64,000 nucleotides of DNA from Clostridium magnum DSM 2767 (GCF_001623875.1 NZ_LWAE01000016.1:1-64000), one strand, 5' to 3'; positions 11,923-21,924 are shown, numbered from the stretch's first letter. Program-made: numbers and translations. Notes: generated by a model from the sequence alone, not told the origin.

Positions 11923-14481
11923 CTAATCTATTTCTCTTAATCTTTCTACTATACTCATCTTATTTCCTAGTGTATAGCATACAACTGGTATTGCTAAAGA
12001 AAATACTATAAGGAAAGGTACACAAATTAATACAGGTGTAAGTGTAAAGTGATAAGTAAAAAACCATATACTACCGGCTACAGCCTTAACTATAAAGTAA
12101 TTAATGGCTGCTCCCAGAGTACAAACTATTAATATAGTGAATAAAGCGTAGTATAATCCCTCAAAAATTAGTAATTTATAAAGCTGCTTTCTGGTCATGC
12201 CTATACTTTGAAGCATTGCATGTTCTTGTCTTCTGGATATTATATTTGTTATCATAGAATTTACAAAATTTAGTATTCCTATAAGGGCAATTATAAAACT
12301 GAGGGAATATCCTATAGTTCTATAAGTGGATTGTGTCTTTGCAAATTCCTTTTCAAAGGTCTTTCTAGATTTATATTCGAGCATAGGATTTTTTGTTTTA
12401 ATATAGTCTGTAAGATACTTTTCTGTACTGTCTATATATTTATCTTCCATATCAAATATTGCTGTCATTATTGTTGGATTATCAACAACAGTTTTAAATT
12501 CATCAGTTGGAATATAAATGTCTATTCCACAGCTGATGAAAAATCTCACAGAAATATTATATGGAATTTCTCCTATTGCTAAAACCTTATAGCTCTTTTC
12601 TTTTTCATTATCATATTTTATTTTGATAGTATCTCCAACTTCGTAATAGCTTTCTTTCATATCCGACTCTAAAAAATAAGGTCTTCCAATTACTACATAA
12701 TTACCTGAAGAAAATTTCTCTGCATCAAAATTTCCTTTGACAATTTTCAGTTTATTTCCTACTGTCTTGTCTAGTCCATATATACTTAAAAATATTTGTC
12801 CTTTGCTTAATTCTGGTTTTGATTCTTTTATATAAAAATCATCACTTCCTCGTAATTTCTCTTCTTTTTTAAGCGAAGTTTCAAACCATTTCAAGGCCTT
12901 AGTATCAAGTTTGTGATATTGTGCTTTAAAGTATATTCTACTTATATGTTCTAGACCTTTTAAGGAGCTTATTTCCTTAATTGTATTTTCTGTTAATGTA
13001 TTTTGTCCCTTGTATCCCATACTAGGATTAAAATATGCTGCGTCAGCTATAGCAAAATCACTAATCATATTGTGGCTAATATATTTTTCCATATCAAAAC
13101 CAGTAACTATGGTATAGACACTATTAAGAAGTATTATACTTAAAGAAAGTGAAAGCATTACAATAAAGGCTTTCTTAAAATTTCTGAAGATATTTGATAA
13201 AGCCATCTTGGAAGCCTTTGCTCCATTAGTTGAGTTTTTAATTTTCCTCTTTCCCAGTTTTGAAAGACCTGTATACCGCACTGCCTCTATAGGTGATATT
13301 TTTGAAGCTATCTTTGCTGGCTTTTTACAGCTTATTGATATTGTTATTATTGAGAATAAAGCTGAACCTATAAATATTAGCGGATTAAAGGACAGGGATT
13401 TTTGTGTAATACTTAAAACCTGCATTGCAAAAGGCAAAAGTATCAAGCCTAAAATATATCCTATAAATAGCCCTATTGGTATCCCTATAGCAGAGAGTAT
13501 TCTAGCCTGATTCTTTACAATTATTTTTATTTGCTTTTCTGTAGTTCCTATGGTTTTCAGCATACCATAAAATTTCGTATCCTTTGCTACTGAAATATAG
13601 AATATATTATATATAATAAGATAACCACTTAATAAAATAAGTATTATCGCACCTAGTAAACCAAGTACTGTTCCAAAATCTACTTGGAAATTTGCTATAG
13701 AATAGGCCCAGTTTACTCCTGTTTGTATATCATTTTCTGTATAACCACTGTCTTTTAATATTTGTAAAAGCTTGCCTTTTATATTAAAACTGTTGGAAAA
13801 AACTACATCAACAAAAATAAGACCAGCTATATCATTACTTTCTTTAATATTTTTTTTAACATAGTTTGTATCTATATTTGCAAGCCTCGTTTTGATAAAT
13901 TCATCTGACACCCAGGCTAAACTAGCTGGGGCCACCTTATCTCCCTCCCAATATCCCGAAAGTACAAAAGTATCTGTAACCTGCTTTCCATTTATTTTAT
14001 AAGAAAGGGTTACCTTTTTTCCTATTTCATGCGGTATGCCAAGCTTATCCAAAACTATTGTATCTGTGGCTAATTCATTTTCCTTTTCGGGCATTCTTCC
14101 TTCAGTTGGTTTAGAAAACATAAATTCTGCTTCTTTATCCGTTCCATATCGTATTTCAGTGGATCTTGTTATGAGTTCTTTGTTATCAGCGGAACCTACC
14201 ATTATTGAGTAACCAAATTCTTTTATGAGTTTATGGTCTTTTATTTTGTTAAATTCTTCATTAGTTACATACTTAAAACTACCATGAGCACTGCCTCCAA
14301 CCTGACGCATAGTGCTTCCCTCTATTGATTTTAACATACTCATTCCAATAGTAAATACACAGGTAAACAAAATAGTTGTAAGTGCTATTGATATTATTAT
14401 AAATATATTTCTAAGTTTATTTGCTTTTAAACTCTTGATAGATAGCTTGTAAATTGACCTCCTGTTAGCAGTCTCTATCAT
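11923..14481 (-). CDS. ABC transporter permease, FtsX/MacB type (antimicrobial-peptide exporter family)
   Basis: This 852-residue membrane protein opens with SIKSLKANKLRNIFIIISIALTTILF, the usual first helix of this class. FtsX-like three-helix blocks follow in the middle (about 265-400) and at the C terminus (about 725-845), with a large extracellular region between. It overlaps the ATPase gene by 17 bases. With the ATPase, kinase and regulator it forms a four-gene operon like Bce or Sal/Vra modules, which sense and resist peptide antibiotics. Those permeases often also signal to the kinase. The substrate cannot be read from sequence. Confidence 0.88.
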   Translation of the reverse strand: MIETANRRSIYKLSIKSLKANKLRNIFIIISIALTTILFTCVFTIGMSMLKSIEGSTMRQVGGSAHGSFKYVTNEEFNKIKDHKLIKEFGYSIMVGSADNKELITRSTEIRYGTDKEAEFMFSKPTEGRMPEKENELATDTIVLDKLGIPHEIGKKVTLSYKINGKQVTDTFVLSGYWEGDKVAPASLAWVSDEFIKTRLANIDTNYVKKNIKESNDIAGLIFVDVVFSNSFNIKGKLLQILKDSGYTENDIQTGVNWAYSIANFQVDFGTVLGLLGAIILILLSGYLIIYNIFYISVAKDTKFYGMLKTIGTTEKQIKIIVKNQARILSAIGIPIGLFIGYILGLILLPFAMQVLSITQKSLSFNPLIFIGSALFSIITISISCKKPAKIASKISPIEAVRYTGLSKLGKRKIKNSTNGAKASKMALSNIFRNFKKAFIVMLSLSLSIILLNSVYTIVTGFDMEKYISHNMISDFAIADAAYFNPSMGYKGQNTLTENTIKEISSLKGLEHISRIYFKAQYHKLDTKALKWFETSLKKEEKLRGSDDFYIKESKPELSKGQIFLSIYGLDKTVGNKLKIVKGNFDAEKFSSGNYVVIGRPYFLESDMKESYYEVGDTIKIKYDNEKEKSYKVLAIGEIPYNISVRFFISCGIDIYIPTDEFKTVVDNPTIMTAIFDMEDKYIDSTEKYLTDYIKTKNPMLEYKSRKTFEKEFAKTQSTYRTIGYSLSFIIALIGILNFVNSMITNIISRRQEHAMLQSIGMTRKQLYKLLIFEGLYYALFTILIVCTLGAAINYFIVKAVAGSIWFFTYHFTLTPVLICVPFLIVFSLAIPVVCYTLGNKMSIVERLREID

Positions 14482-15160
14482 CAGTATTCACCGCCTTATT
14501 TACAATTCTTCCATCTTCGATTCTTATGATTCTATCAGCCATTTGAGCTATTTCTTCATTATGAGTTATCATAACTATGGTTTGACAAAAACGCTGACTT
14601 GTAGTTTTTAATAATCCCAACACATCAAGGCTTGTCTTACTATCAAGATTTCCTGTAGGCTCATCTGCTAAAATAATAGCAGGTTTAGTTGCTAAAGCTC
14701 TTGCAATAGCTACTCTCTGCTGTTGACCTCCTGATAAGTTATTAGGATAATTATTAATTTTCCCCTTGAGTCCAAGCACTGATACTACATTTTCTAAATA
14801 TTTCTCATCAATCTTATTTCCATCAAGTTCAATAGGAAGAGCGATATTCTCATAGACATTTAATATAGGTATAAGATTATAATTTTGAAATATAAAACCT
14901 ATTTTTCTCCGCCTAAATATAGTCAGTTCTTCATCACTCAATTTAAATATTTCCTTTCCTTCAACTTCTACCATTCCTGAAGTTGGCCGGTCAAGCCCAC
15001 CAAGCATATGTAATAGTGTACTTTTTCCACTTCCAGAAGTACCTACAATAGCAACAAACTCTCCCCGACTTATGCTTAAATCTACCCCATCTAAAGCTCT
15101 TACTGTATTTTCTCCATCCCCATAGATTTTCTTCAAATCCTTAGTTTGTAAAATTGTCAT
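14465..15160 (-). CDS. ABC transporter ATP-binding protein (LolD/MacB family)
   Basis: I place the start at ATG 15160 (MTILQTKDL) because GGGAGGAAATGAT precedes it; a longer frame to 15220 has no comparable RBS. The 231-residue protein has a Walker A GTSGSGKST, the signature LSGGQQQR, a Walker B IILADEPTG and an H-loop MITHNEE. The sequence class is that of ATPases paired with FtsX-type permeases. It overlaps the permease gene and would power export or removal of an antimicrobial peptide. Confidence 0.93.
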   Translation of the reverse strand: MTILQTKDLKKIYGDGENTVRALDGVDLSISRGEFVAIVGTSGSGKSTLLHMLGGLDRPTSGMVEVEGKEIFKLSDEELTIFRRRKIGFIFQNYNLIPILNVYENIALPIELDGNKIDEKYLENVVSVLGLKGKINNYPNNLSGGQQQRVAIARALATKPAIILADEPTGNLDSKTSLDVLGLLKTTSQRFCQTIVMITHNEEIAQMADRIIRIEDGRIVNKAVNTDDRDC

Positions 15161-15280
15161 ATCATTTCCTCCCAAAATATATCCTTTATATTTAGATACT
15201 ATACTCCCCAAATCTAACAAACTGCTTTCTCAAATATAACAGTTTTGAAATATTTATGTATATTTCTGAAACTGATATCT

Positions 15281-16318
15281 TTATTTAGTATTGGGTAGGA
15301 ATACTGAAAATACAGAACCTTTATTAATTTGAGATTTAACCTTGATATATCCGCCTTGTGAGGAAATAATCTCTCTTGAAAGGTAAAGACCTATACCAAC
15401 ACCCTCATATTGAGATACATTCTTACTTCTATAAAAACGCTTGAATATTCGGGTAATTTCATCTTCCCTAATTCCTATTCCAGTATCTGAAATAACTATC
15501 TCTGTAAAAATCTCATATTGCTTAACTGTTACAGCAACCCTTCCGCCTATAGTAGTATATTTAATAGCATTTTCAAGAATATTAATAATAGCTTCACTGG
15601 TCCACTTACTATCATAGTATGCTTTAATATCTTCACTGCAGGATACTTGAATTTGAATATTCTTTTTTTCTGCATCAGAAAATACAGCCCCAATAGAACT
15701 GCTGATAGTTTGAAATATTGATGTCAAAGCTTTATTGGCAGAGATAATACCAACTTCAAGTCTGGACATTTTAACAAGTGATTCTATCAACCACTTAAAT
15801 TTTTCAGACTGAACCTTTATCCCCTTTGCCAACTGCTTCTCTTCATCATTTATTGTAGACCTATCAAGTAATAATTCTGAATAAAGTAATATATTTGCTA
15901 TTGGTGTTTTAGTTTGATGTGAAATATCTGAAATAAGACTTTTTATTTTATTTCGCTCTTCATCAATTGCTGCTGTATTAGATTTAGATATCGAAACAAA
16001 ACGATACATTTTGTTTTCCAAAGCAGAAATGGAGGTTTCATCATAGCTTGTGCATATATTTTTCCCACTTATTGCATTATCTATAATTCCATCAATTGAT
16101 TTAATAACTGTAGTTATTTTATTTTTTAATGCAAATATAAACAAAACTGCTAATATTAGAGTAAAAAAAGCATATATAGATGTGGCAAGAACGAGTTTCT
16201 CCTTTTCGATATTATCAGTAGATAAAATAAATGCTACAACAACTAATGTTATTAATAAAAATAGACCTCCAAAAGTAAAATAAGTCCTATGAAATGAAGT
16301 TTCTGTAATTTTATTCAT
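15281..16318 (-). CDS. Sensor histidine kinase, two transmembrane helices
   Basis: This 345-residue protein has two membrane helices (about 15-33 and 44-63) with a very short extracellular loop. A HisKA region has the phospho-acceptor H134 in DISHQTKTPI. The ATPase domain has an N-box IINILENAIKYT and G-boxes (DTGIGI and GVGIGLYLS). The near absence of a sensor domain fits intramembrane-sensing kinases that read peptide stress through the ABC permease. Its start overlaps the regulator stop by 8 bases. Confidence 0.9.
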   Translation of the reverse strand: MNKITETSFHRTYFTFGGLFLLITLVVVAFILSTDNIEKEKLVLATSIYAFFTLILAVLFIFALKNKITTVIKSIDGIIDNAISGKNICTSYDETSISALENKMYRFVSISKSNTAAIDEERNKIKSLISDISHQTKTPIANILLYSELLLDRSTINDEEKQLAKGIKVQSEKFKWLIESLVKMSRLEVGIISANKALTSIFQTISSSIGAVFSDAEKKNIQIQVSCSEDIKAYYDSKWTSEAIINILENAIKYTTIGGRVAVTVKQYEIFTEIVISDTGIGIREDEITRIFKRFYRSKNVSQYEGVGIGLYLSREIISSQGGYIKVKSQINKGSVFSVFLPNTK

Positions 16319-17003
16319 TTACTCCACCACCAGACCACATATATCCCATACCGTATATTGTTTTTATATATTTAGGAGAGTTAGGGGTATCTTCTATCTT
16401 ATTTCTAAGTCTACTTACTGCCACAGTAAGAGCATTTTCATCCACATATTCAGAACCATCAGTCCAAATTTTATCTACAAGTTGTGTTCGGGATAGAACC
16501 GTACCTTTATTAGCTAGAAAAACTCTAAGGAGTTTCTGTTCTGTTTTGCTAAGTACAAAATTTTCTTCATTCTTAGTAAATTCCATAGTATCAAAGTTAA
16601 ACACCATATTATCTATAACAACTCTATTGCCAGAATTTAAGCTTTGCCAGCGTCTCAGTGCTGCCATCACTCTTGCACGCAAAATCATAAGACTAAAGGG
16701 TTTAGTAATATAATCATCACCGCCAAGCTCTAAGCCTGTAACAACATCAATTTCCATATCATTAGCAGTAAGAAATATTATAGGAATGGATGATGTTTGA
16801 CGAATTTCCTTACATAATTCAAAGCCGCTTCCATCAGGTAGGTTTACATCCAGTATAATAAGATCAATTGATTTCTCTGATAGTATCTTCTTAGTCTGTT
16901 TGATACTATAAGCCTGCTGGATGTCCACATCTTTCTGTCTAAGGGACAGCATAATTCCATTATTTAAAGTAATATCATCTTCAACTATAAGTATTGTTAA
17001 CAT
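16311..17003 (-). CDS. OmpR-family response regulator
   Basis: This 230-residue protein has an N-terminal receiver with D52 in LIILDVNLPDGSG, the acidic pair ED near residues 8-9, a switch Thr (FLTAND) and Lys (ITKPF). A winged-helix output domain follows, ending KTIYGMGYMW. It is the first gene of the kinase/ABC operon on the minus strand. A family A repeat lies about 50 bases upstream of its start (17056-17100), so the repeat may sit in or next to its promoter. Confidence 0.93.
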   Translation of the reverse strand: MLTILIVEDDITLNNGIMLSLRQKDVDIQQAYSIKQTKKILSEKSIDLIILDVNLPDGSGFELCKEIRQTSSIPIIFLTANDMEIDVVTGLELGGDDYITKPFSLMILRARVMAALRRWQSLNSGNRVVIDNMVFNFDTMEFTKNEENFVLSKTEQKLLRVFLANKGTVLSRTQLVDKIWTDGSEYVDENALTVAVSRLRNKIEDTPNSPKYIKTIYGMGYMWSGGGVNE

Positions 17004-17055
17004 AAAATCCCTCTCTTATTAAAACAATTTAGTATTAATATTCATTAACTAATTA

Positions 17056-17100
17056 ATTTACACCCCTGGGGTGTTTGCGAAGGCTTGCCTGAGCTTGCTA
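17056..17100. repeat. Family A hairpin repeat, copy 2
   Basis: TTTACACCCCTGGGGTGT forms a perfect palindrome (ACACCCC/GGGGTGT), followed by TTGCGAAGGCTTGCCTGAG and CTTGCTA. It abuts the mutT/helicase-tail fragment that begins at 17101. Confidence 0.8.
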
Positions 17101-17204
17101 CTGCAGATATCCCGGCTGCTGAGCAGTTGTCATTAGAAAAGGTATAGCAGAAACCACTATACCTTTTTTATAAACTCTGTATATAAACTTATAGGCATTA
17201 TATT
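17101..17204. pseudogene. Fragment: mutT 3' end, terminator and helicase 3' end
   Basis: These 100 bases match 46987-47085, which hold the last 15 codons of mutT (plus strand), the convergent terminator and the final codons of the DUF3427 helicase (minus strand). The match starts directly after CTTGCTA of the family A repeat. It shows that a second copy of the mutT-helicase locus, or a transposed segment of it, once existed here. Confidence 0.75.
17137..17169 (+). terminator. Rho-independent terminator copied from the mutT locus
   Basis: AAAAGGTATAG pairs with CTATACCTTTTTT. The hairpin is equivalent to the one at 47023-47055. It may still terminate transcription of the minus-strand Rpn-like gene region or of anything coming from the left. 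Confidence 0.6.
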
Positions 17205-18266
17205 TTACTGAACCTTTTTAGTTCCTATTTGTTTTATTAATTCTAAAATCTTATTTTCATCTAACTTCGTATATTTTTTAATCTTTTCTATAGGCTCTCC
17301 CTCTTTAATCATTTCTGTTGCTGTTTCTATTTTTCCTTTTTCTATTCCTCTTTCCTCAACTTTAGGATCATAAAAGCTCTTTACCATTTCCTTAACCTCC
17401 TCATCAAAATCTGTATATTTTCCGTACATATTTAAAAAATAGGAATTAATATTCTCTATAGCAGATGTCATTTCATCATAATCTTCTAAATTTATCTTAC
17501 TATTATTATACGATAAATCTATAGCTTTTAAAGTACCTTCTATAACTATTTTCAACTGATTATATACATCAATCATTTTACTTTTCTTCTTTTCAAGAGG
17601 TAAACTACTTCTACTTATTTCATGCATTTTCTTTCTTAATCTAAATATCTGTAGTGGCAGTAATAGGTACATATTTTCCTTTAGCAATGTATCAATATTA
17701 TAATTATAATACTTCAATACCTTACAAGTATATGTAACTGTATTTTGCTTCGGAATTTCTATCTCTAAATATATATCATCAGGTATATCCTTATTCTCTT
17801 CTAAAACAATAAGATAAGGCTCTGGTAATTTTATTTTAATTTTACCTTCTTTGATACTGCTATAATCTGCAAATTTTACAGCCCTTTCAAAACCATATCT
17901 AAACATTCTTATAGCCATACTATTTTCATAGACTGTTTGGAATTCTATTTCATATTCATAAATCTTTTCTCCGTCTATAACTTTTATATACATATCAGCA
18001 TAAAAACTTATGTATCTACTGATTTTCTTGTTATAATTATTGATCTCTTTATCAGCATAATATAATTTAGCCTCATAACTTATATTGTCATTATAAGCTG
18101 CATTAAGAAAATCTATAATTGGTGTTGTATTTTTTAATGTAAATAACCTCTTTAAAATTTTGTCCATCTGAAGCTGAAATTTTCTTTCTTTTTTCTTTCC
18201 ATAATTATTAACTTCTTCTTTTACTAAAGTTAAAGCATAATCATTTTCTATACATGAATAAACCAT
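17205..18266 (-). CDS. Rpn-type PD-(D/E)XK family protein (complete)
   Basis: This 353-residue protein starts at an ATG with a good RBS (AAAGGAGATATAGT). It contains MDKILKRLFTLKN, SYEAKLYYADKEINNY and YADMYIKVIDGEKIYEYEIEFQT, the D...ExE/Q-type nuclease core. It ends with a charged helical tail containing VEERGIEKGKIETATEMIKEGE, the spacing typical of Rpn/transposase-like proteins. A broken N-terminal copy sits at 10172-10357 with the same upstream sequence. Its genomic role (DNA recombination, mobile nuclease) is family-based; its substrate is unknown. Confidence 0.7.
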   Translation of the reverse strand: MVYSCIENDYALTLVKEEVNNYGKKKERKFQLQMDKILKRLFTLKNTTPIIDFLNAAYNDNISYEAKLYYADKEINNYNKKISRYISFYADMYIKVIDGEKIYEYEIEFQTVYENSMAIRMFRYGFERAVKFADYSSIKEGKIKIKLPEPYLIVLEENKDIPDDIYLEIEIPKQNTVTYTCKVLKYYNYNIDTLLKENMYLLLPLQIFRLRKKMHEISRSSLPLEKKKSKMIDVYNQLKIVIEGTLKAIDLSYNNSKINLEDYDEMTSAIENINSYFLNMYGKYTDFDEEVKEMVKSFYDPKVEERGIEKGKIETATEMIKEGEPIEKIKKYTKLDENKILELIKQIGTKKVQ

Positions 18267-18424
18267 ACTATATCTCCTTTCAAGCTTTCATAGATATAGT
18301 ATGGTCTATTTTACCAGATGTTATACAAACATTTGTTCCGATTATTTCCTTTGATAGTTTACGTCCCGATCGGAATTTTCGAAAGAGACTTAAGACTAAG
18401 ATTTTTAATATTAAGTCAGTGATG

Positions 18425-18970
18425 CTAAATTACCGCTTCCACATATTTTTTATATAATTCTCTGTTTTCACTATTAAAATAGGATAATAAGTAGCTACTA
18501 CAAATTAAATTTTCTTTTTTATTACCAATGTACATAGGATAGCTGCTCCATTCATAATCCTCCGGCTTTTCAACCATTTTAGCTCTAACTGGGTTCAGAT
18601 GGATATATTTACTTGTTTCAAGCATTTGAGCATCTGATTCTATAAGCTCTGAAAAATATCTATCTTGAAATAAATGTCCAATGTAGTTATATTTTTTATT
18701 ATAATACTTTGCATATTTACTATTTATTTTACCTATAAATTGTCCTAAATGTCTCTCTCCTGTTTTAATTAATATATGCACATGGTTATCCATTAAGCAA
18801 TAACTTATTATTTCATATTTGTCGTAGATATAATATTCCACTGCTTCTTTTATCAAAGTTAAATAATATATAAAATCCTCTTTATCTTTAAAAATATCAT
18901 TTCTATGATTGCCTCTTGCAGTAATATGATAACTTGCATATGGATACCATTCTCTCTTTTTGGTCGGCAT
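18425..18970 (-). CDS. RAYT / IS200-like HUH transposase
   Basis: This 181-residue Y1-type transposase has the HUH motif NHVHILIK (H63, H65), the early HITARGNHRNDIF segment and the probable catalytic Y86 in INSKYAKYYN. It continues with the RAYT-typical GHLFQDRYF, YIHLNPVRA and YEWSSYPMY. RAYT proteins cut single-stranded DNA at short hairpin repeats (REPs). The gene is flanked by family A repeats, and its leader is fused to one of them: 18980-19067 matches 22290-22382, which lacks the transposase. It is therefore the best candidate to have moved the hairpin repeats here. Confidence 0.9.
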   Translation of the reverse strand: MPTKKREWYPYASYHITARGNHRNDIFKDKEDFIYYLTLIKEAVEYYIYDKYEIISYCLMDNHVHILIKTGERHLGQFIGKINSKYAKYYNKKYNYIGHLFQDRYFSELIESDAQMLETSKYIHLNPVRAKMVEKPEDYEWSSYPMYIGNKKENLICSSYLLSYFNSENRELYKKYVEAVI

Positions 18971-18979
18971 AATCTAAAA

Positions 18980-19067
18980 CCTCACTTTATTTTTTATTAT
19001 TGATTATTGCCAAATTTCCAAAATTTACACCCCTGGGGTGTTTGCGAAGGCTTGCCTGAGCTTGCTA
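18980..19067. repeat. Family A repeat copy 3 with RAYT leader
   Basis: The core is at 19021-19067 (ACACCCCTGGGGTGT palindrome, then CTTGCTA). The adjacent 40 bases (TTATTATTGATTATTGCCAAA) form the 5' leader of the transposase gene and match the sequence beside copy 5 at 22290-22334. The unit therefore looks like the left end of the transposase element. Reading to the right, the repeat replaces the start of the PLP-enzyme gene. Confidence 0.8.
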
Positions 19068-20296
19068 TCAATGATTCTACTTCACTTGATTGGCAGCTTT
19101 CAATCAGTGATCATCTTCCAAGAGCCCAATTTGGCATGCAAAATAGATATTTGACTAAAGAGCCACAAATTCAGATGTCTTTTGCCAATATTCATGGATC
19201 ATTACTTCCTGGAGAGCATATTTCTAAGCACTTATCGTCATTTATTCTTAAAAATCCATCTATACTTTTTGAGTACGGACCCGTACAAGGAGATTCAGAA
19301 TTACGTGCTTCTATGGCTAGTTATTTAAAAACCAAAGATATTGCTCTGTCTGAAGAAGAAATTGTAATAACCAATGGATCGCAACAGGGAATAAACTTAG
19401 TTGCAAGAACCTTTATTGGTTTAGGAGATATTGTAATTATGGAAGCTCCTACATATACAGCTGCTATTGATGTTTTTCGTTGGCAAGGAGCTACTATTTT
19501 ATCTGTTCCTGTTGATAATGATGGAATGCGTACAGACTTACTTTTAAAAATATGTTATTCCCATTCTCCAAAATTAATTTATACAATTCCAACTTACCAT
19601 AATCCATCTGGAACTGTTATGAGTATGCAAAGAAGAAAAGAACTACTTGATATTGCAAAAAGCTTTAACTGCCTGATTGTTGAAGATGATCCTTGGAGTG
19701 AGTTAACTTTTGAAAAAAATTCTTTACCTCCAATTAAAAGTATGGATACCGATGGTCATGTAATATATATTAAAGGATTTAGTAAATTTCTATCATCTGG
19801 TTGTAGAATTGGGGCACTAGCAGCATCAGGTTCGATACTTAATAGACTTGTAGCTGCTAAAGCAAATTCTGATCTGGGGAGTCCATTGCTAACTCAAAAA
19901 GTACTATTACCTTTTATTCAATATGATTTTATAAAAAAACATTTAAAAAATCTGAATTCCATTTTAATTAAAAGGCGTAATTTAGCTTTAGAGTTGCTTA
20001 CAAAATATATGCCGATTAGTGTTAAATGGACTATTCCGCAAGGTGGACCAAATATTTGGATTACATTGCCTTCATGGCTAAACGCAGAAAGTCTTGTTTT
20101 TGATGCTCAAGACCAAAATATTAGCTTTCTTTGTGGATCAGCCTGCTATCCAAGTGAACCCGAATTTAATCATATACGTATTAGTTTTTCTTTTTTAGAT
20201 GAACATAAATTGAAAGAAGGCATTATTGCTTTAAGTAATATTGTATCTTCCTTTATAAATCAAAAAAACAGTCATCCTAATATTCCGATAATTTAA
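19068..20296 (+). pseudogene. MocR-type PLP-dependent regulator, N-terminus lost
   Basis: The frame carries a fold-type I aminotransferase domain of the MocR family. It has ITNGSQQGINLVARTF, PTYHNPSGTVM, VEDDPWSELTF and the PLP-lysine segment IKGFSKFLSSGCRIG. The winged-helix GntR DNA-binding part that should come first is absent. An open frame can be traced to 19007, but its first 20 residues are translated from the family A repeat. The gene is therefore decapitated at the repeat. The rest is open to the end, suggesting a recent event. Confidence 0.75.
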
Positions 20297-20485
20297 TACC
20301 TAGTTTTATTATGATTGTATTTTTTTAATATAGTAAAATAACTTTCAAACAATATTAAGTGTTGAATTTTATTATATTGTTTAATCTTATTTTTAAAAAT
20401 TCTTTTGGCATAAGTACTACTGTTTTTCTCATACATAGAAATAAAAAAAGACTGCTGCACTAATTTTTACTATGCTCCCTTCTAG
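20297..20485. other. AT-rich intergenic stretch
   Basis: I see no gene here. It lies between the truncated MocR gene and an IS110 fragment and carries no clear promoter or hairpin. Confidence 0.5.
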
Positions 20486-20821
20486 GTAGACATCATCCGT
20501 ATAACCATTGCTAACCCCAAATGGGTGAAAGCTGTAAAAGGAAATAAGGATGATACAAAGGATTCCAAGTGGATTGGAGATTTATTCCGTCTAGGATTAG
20601 TTCCAGAAAGCTATATCCTCAAAAAAGAAATCCGTGTTCTTCGTGAGTACACACGCTATCGTTCCAAACTTGTTTCCTGCAAAAGCAGTGAAAAGAACCG
20701 TTTCCAAAATGCTTTCTCTGTTTGCAATGCAGCCCTTGATGCTGTCGTTTCCGACATGTTTGACAAATCTGCCACTTACATCACCGACTACTTGGTTTCC
20801 TCAGATACCTTTAGCAAGTGA
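20486..20821 (+). pseudogene. IS110-family transposase fragment
   Basis: The plus strand reads TIANPKWVKAVKGNKDDTKD, then WIGDLFRLGLVPESYI and RYRSKLVSCKSSEKNRFQNA. This is the middle of the IS110 DEDD transposase, covering the end of the catalytic domain. Neither end of the protein is present. The stop arises in AGC AAG TGA, the same TAGCAAGTGAG sequence that forms the head of family B elements. GC content is slightly higher than in the neighbours, consistent with an insertion sequence. Confidence 0.85.
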
Positions 20822-20841
20822 GCCTCGCACATAGGCTCCAA

Positions 20842-21615
20842 AGGTATCATACTTAAACTGCACACCCTCATCCATTTCACTAACTATAGCATCCCTGTAT
20901 CTATGCATTACATTTATATCGTCCTCCATAGGTCCAACAATATTTTTATCATCTATACTCAATCTATATTTAGCATCATATAATAGTAATAAACTTCCTT
21001 ATACCCACTAGACATTTTAAAAATCAAAGACATACTTTTCTTACCTTGTATATCTGATATATTCGAAAAGAAGCCTTTTAAATGCCTTAGTATTCTATTC
21101 TCAAATAAAACTAACGACTTAAAGTACTCATTTTCTTCTCCATAAATATTTAATATATTATCCTTAATGAGTTTAATTCTTACAAGAATATTTTTAAGCA
21201 TAAATTTTACATATTGATTTTCGTATATATCTAAGGTAGTGATCTTTTTTATTTCTACTACTTTAGAAGGCACATATTTTTCTCCTCTTATTTCAATAAT
21301 ACCTTTACTGGATTTTATAAGATTACTGCTGTGCTTTCTTATATAATCTATACTGTTTCTTGAAATCTTCTTGGCTTTATCTACATTTTTAATTTCTTGC
21401 TTATTTAATACTCCATGCTTAGGATGCTTTTCAATTCTTTTAATGGCTTTCTCTAACTGCTCATAAATATTCCTTAGTATTTCTATAAACTCTACTCCAG
21501 TCTGATTGGGTACTTCTTTTAATCTTGCAGTTTGAAAAGTTTTTCCTAAAAAATCGAATACTAAAGAGGCTATTTCTTCGTTAACCTCATTTAAAATTTC
21601 TTTATAATCCTTCAG
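20842..21615 (-). pseudogene. DUF2357-type nuclease pseudogene with internal deletion
   Basis: Reading down from 21615 the frame is open for about 210 codons (EEIASLVFDFLGKTFQ, TLDIYENQYVKFMLKN, SLIFKMSSGYKEVYYYYMM). It matches the N-terminal half of the protein at 37134-39370. Near 20985 it joins, out of frame, to the DAKYRLSIDDKN core and the segment after it. The middle is thus deleted, as are the true start and end. It is a decayed second copy of the DUF2357 nuclease, next to an IS110 remnant. Confidence 0.75.
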
Positions 21616-21690
21616 TTAATTTTATCATATAAAACAAAAACTATTAGAATTCGAACTGAAAACTAATAGTTTTTCTCCGTCATGCTATTA

Positions 21691-21738
21691 TAAAATTTAC
21701 ACCCCTGGGTGTTTGCGAAGGCTTGCTTGAGCTTGCTA
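21691..21738. repeat. Family A hairpin repeat, copy 4
   Basis: ACACCCCTGGGTGT palindrome (one base shorter), GCGAAGGCTTGCTTGAG and CTTGCTA. Its last three bases read TAG on the minus strand and are the stop codon of the small gene at 21736-21918. Confidence 0.8.
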
Positions 21739-21918
21739 TTTTATTATTAATGTTATCTTCCCATTAGATTTACATACTTGAACTTTTTCTTTTGAGTCTT
21801 GTATAAATTTATCACGCTTATATATTACATTTGGATCCAAACTCTTCATTTTACAATTAAAATTCTTAGCAGCTTCTCCCGTCAAAATTATTGACCTATC
21901 TTTTCTTTCTATAGCCAT
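21736..21918 (-). CDS. Small protein following GNAT gene, end set by repeat
   Basis: This 60-residue protein has AGGAGGT 10 bases before the ATG, and that RBS overlaps the end of the GNAT gene. The sequence begins MAIERKDRSIILTGEAAKNF; its family is not recognised. Its stop codon TAG is the first triplet of the TAGCAAG head of family A copy 4, so the natural C terminus may be missing. The six-base spacing suggests co-translation with the acetyltransferase. A toxin-antitoxin relation is possible but unproven. Confidence 0.45.
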   Translation of the reverse strand: MAIERKDRSIILTGEAAKNFNCKMKSLDPNVIYKRDKFIQDSKEKVQVCKSNGKITLIIK

Positions 21919-21924
21919 GGTTAT

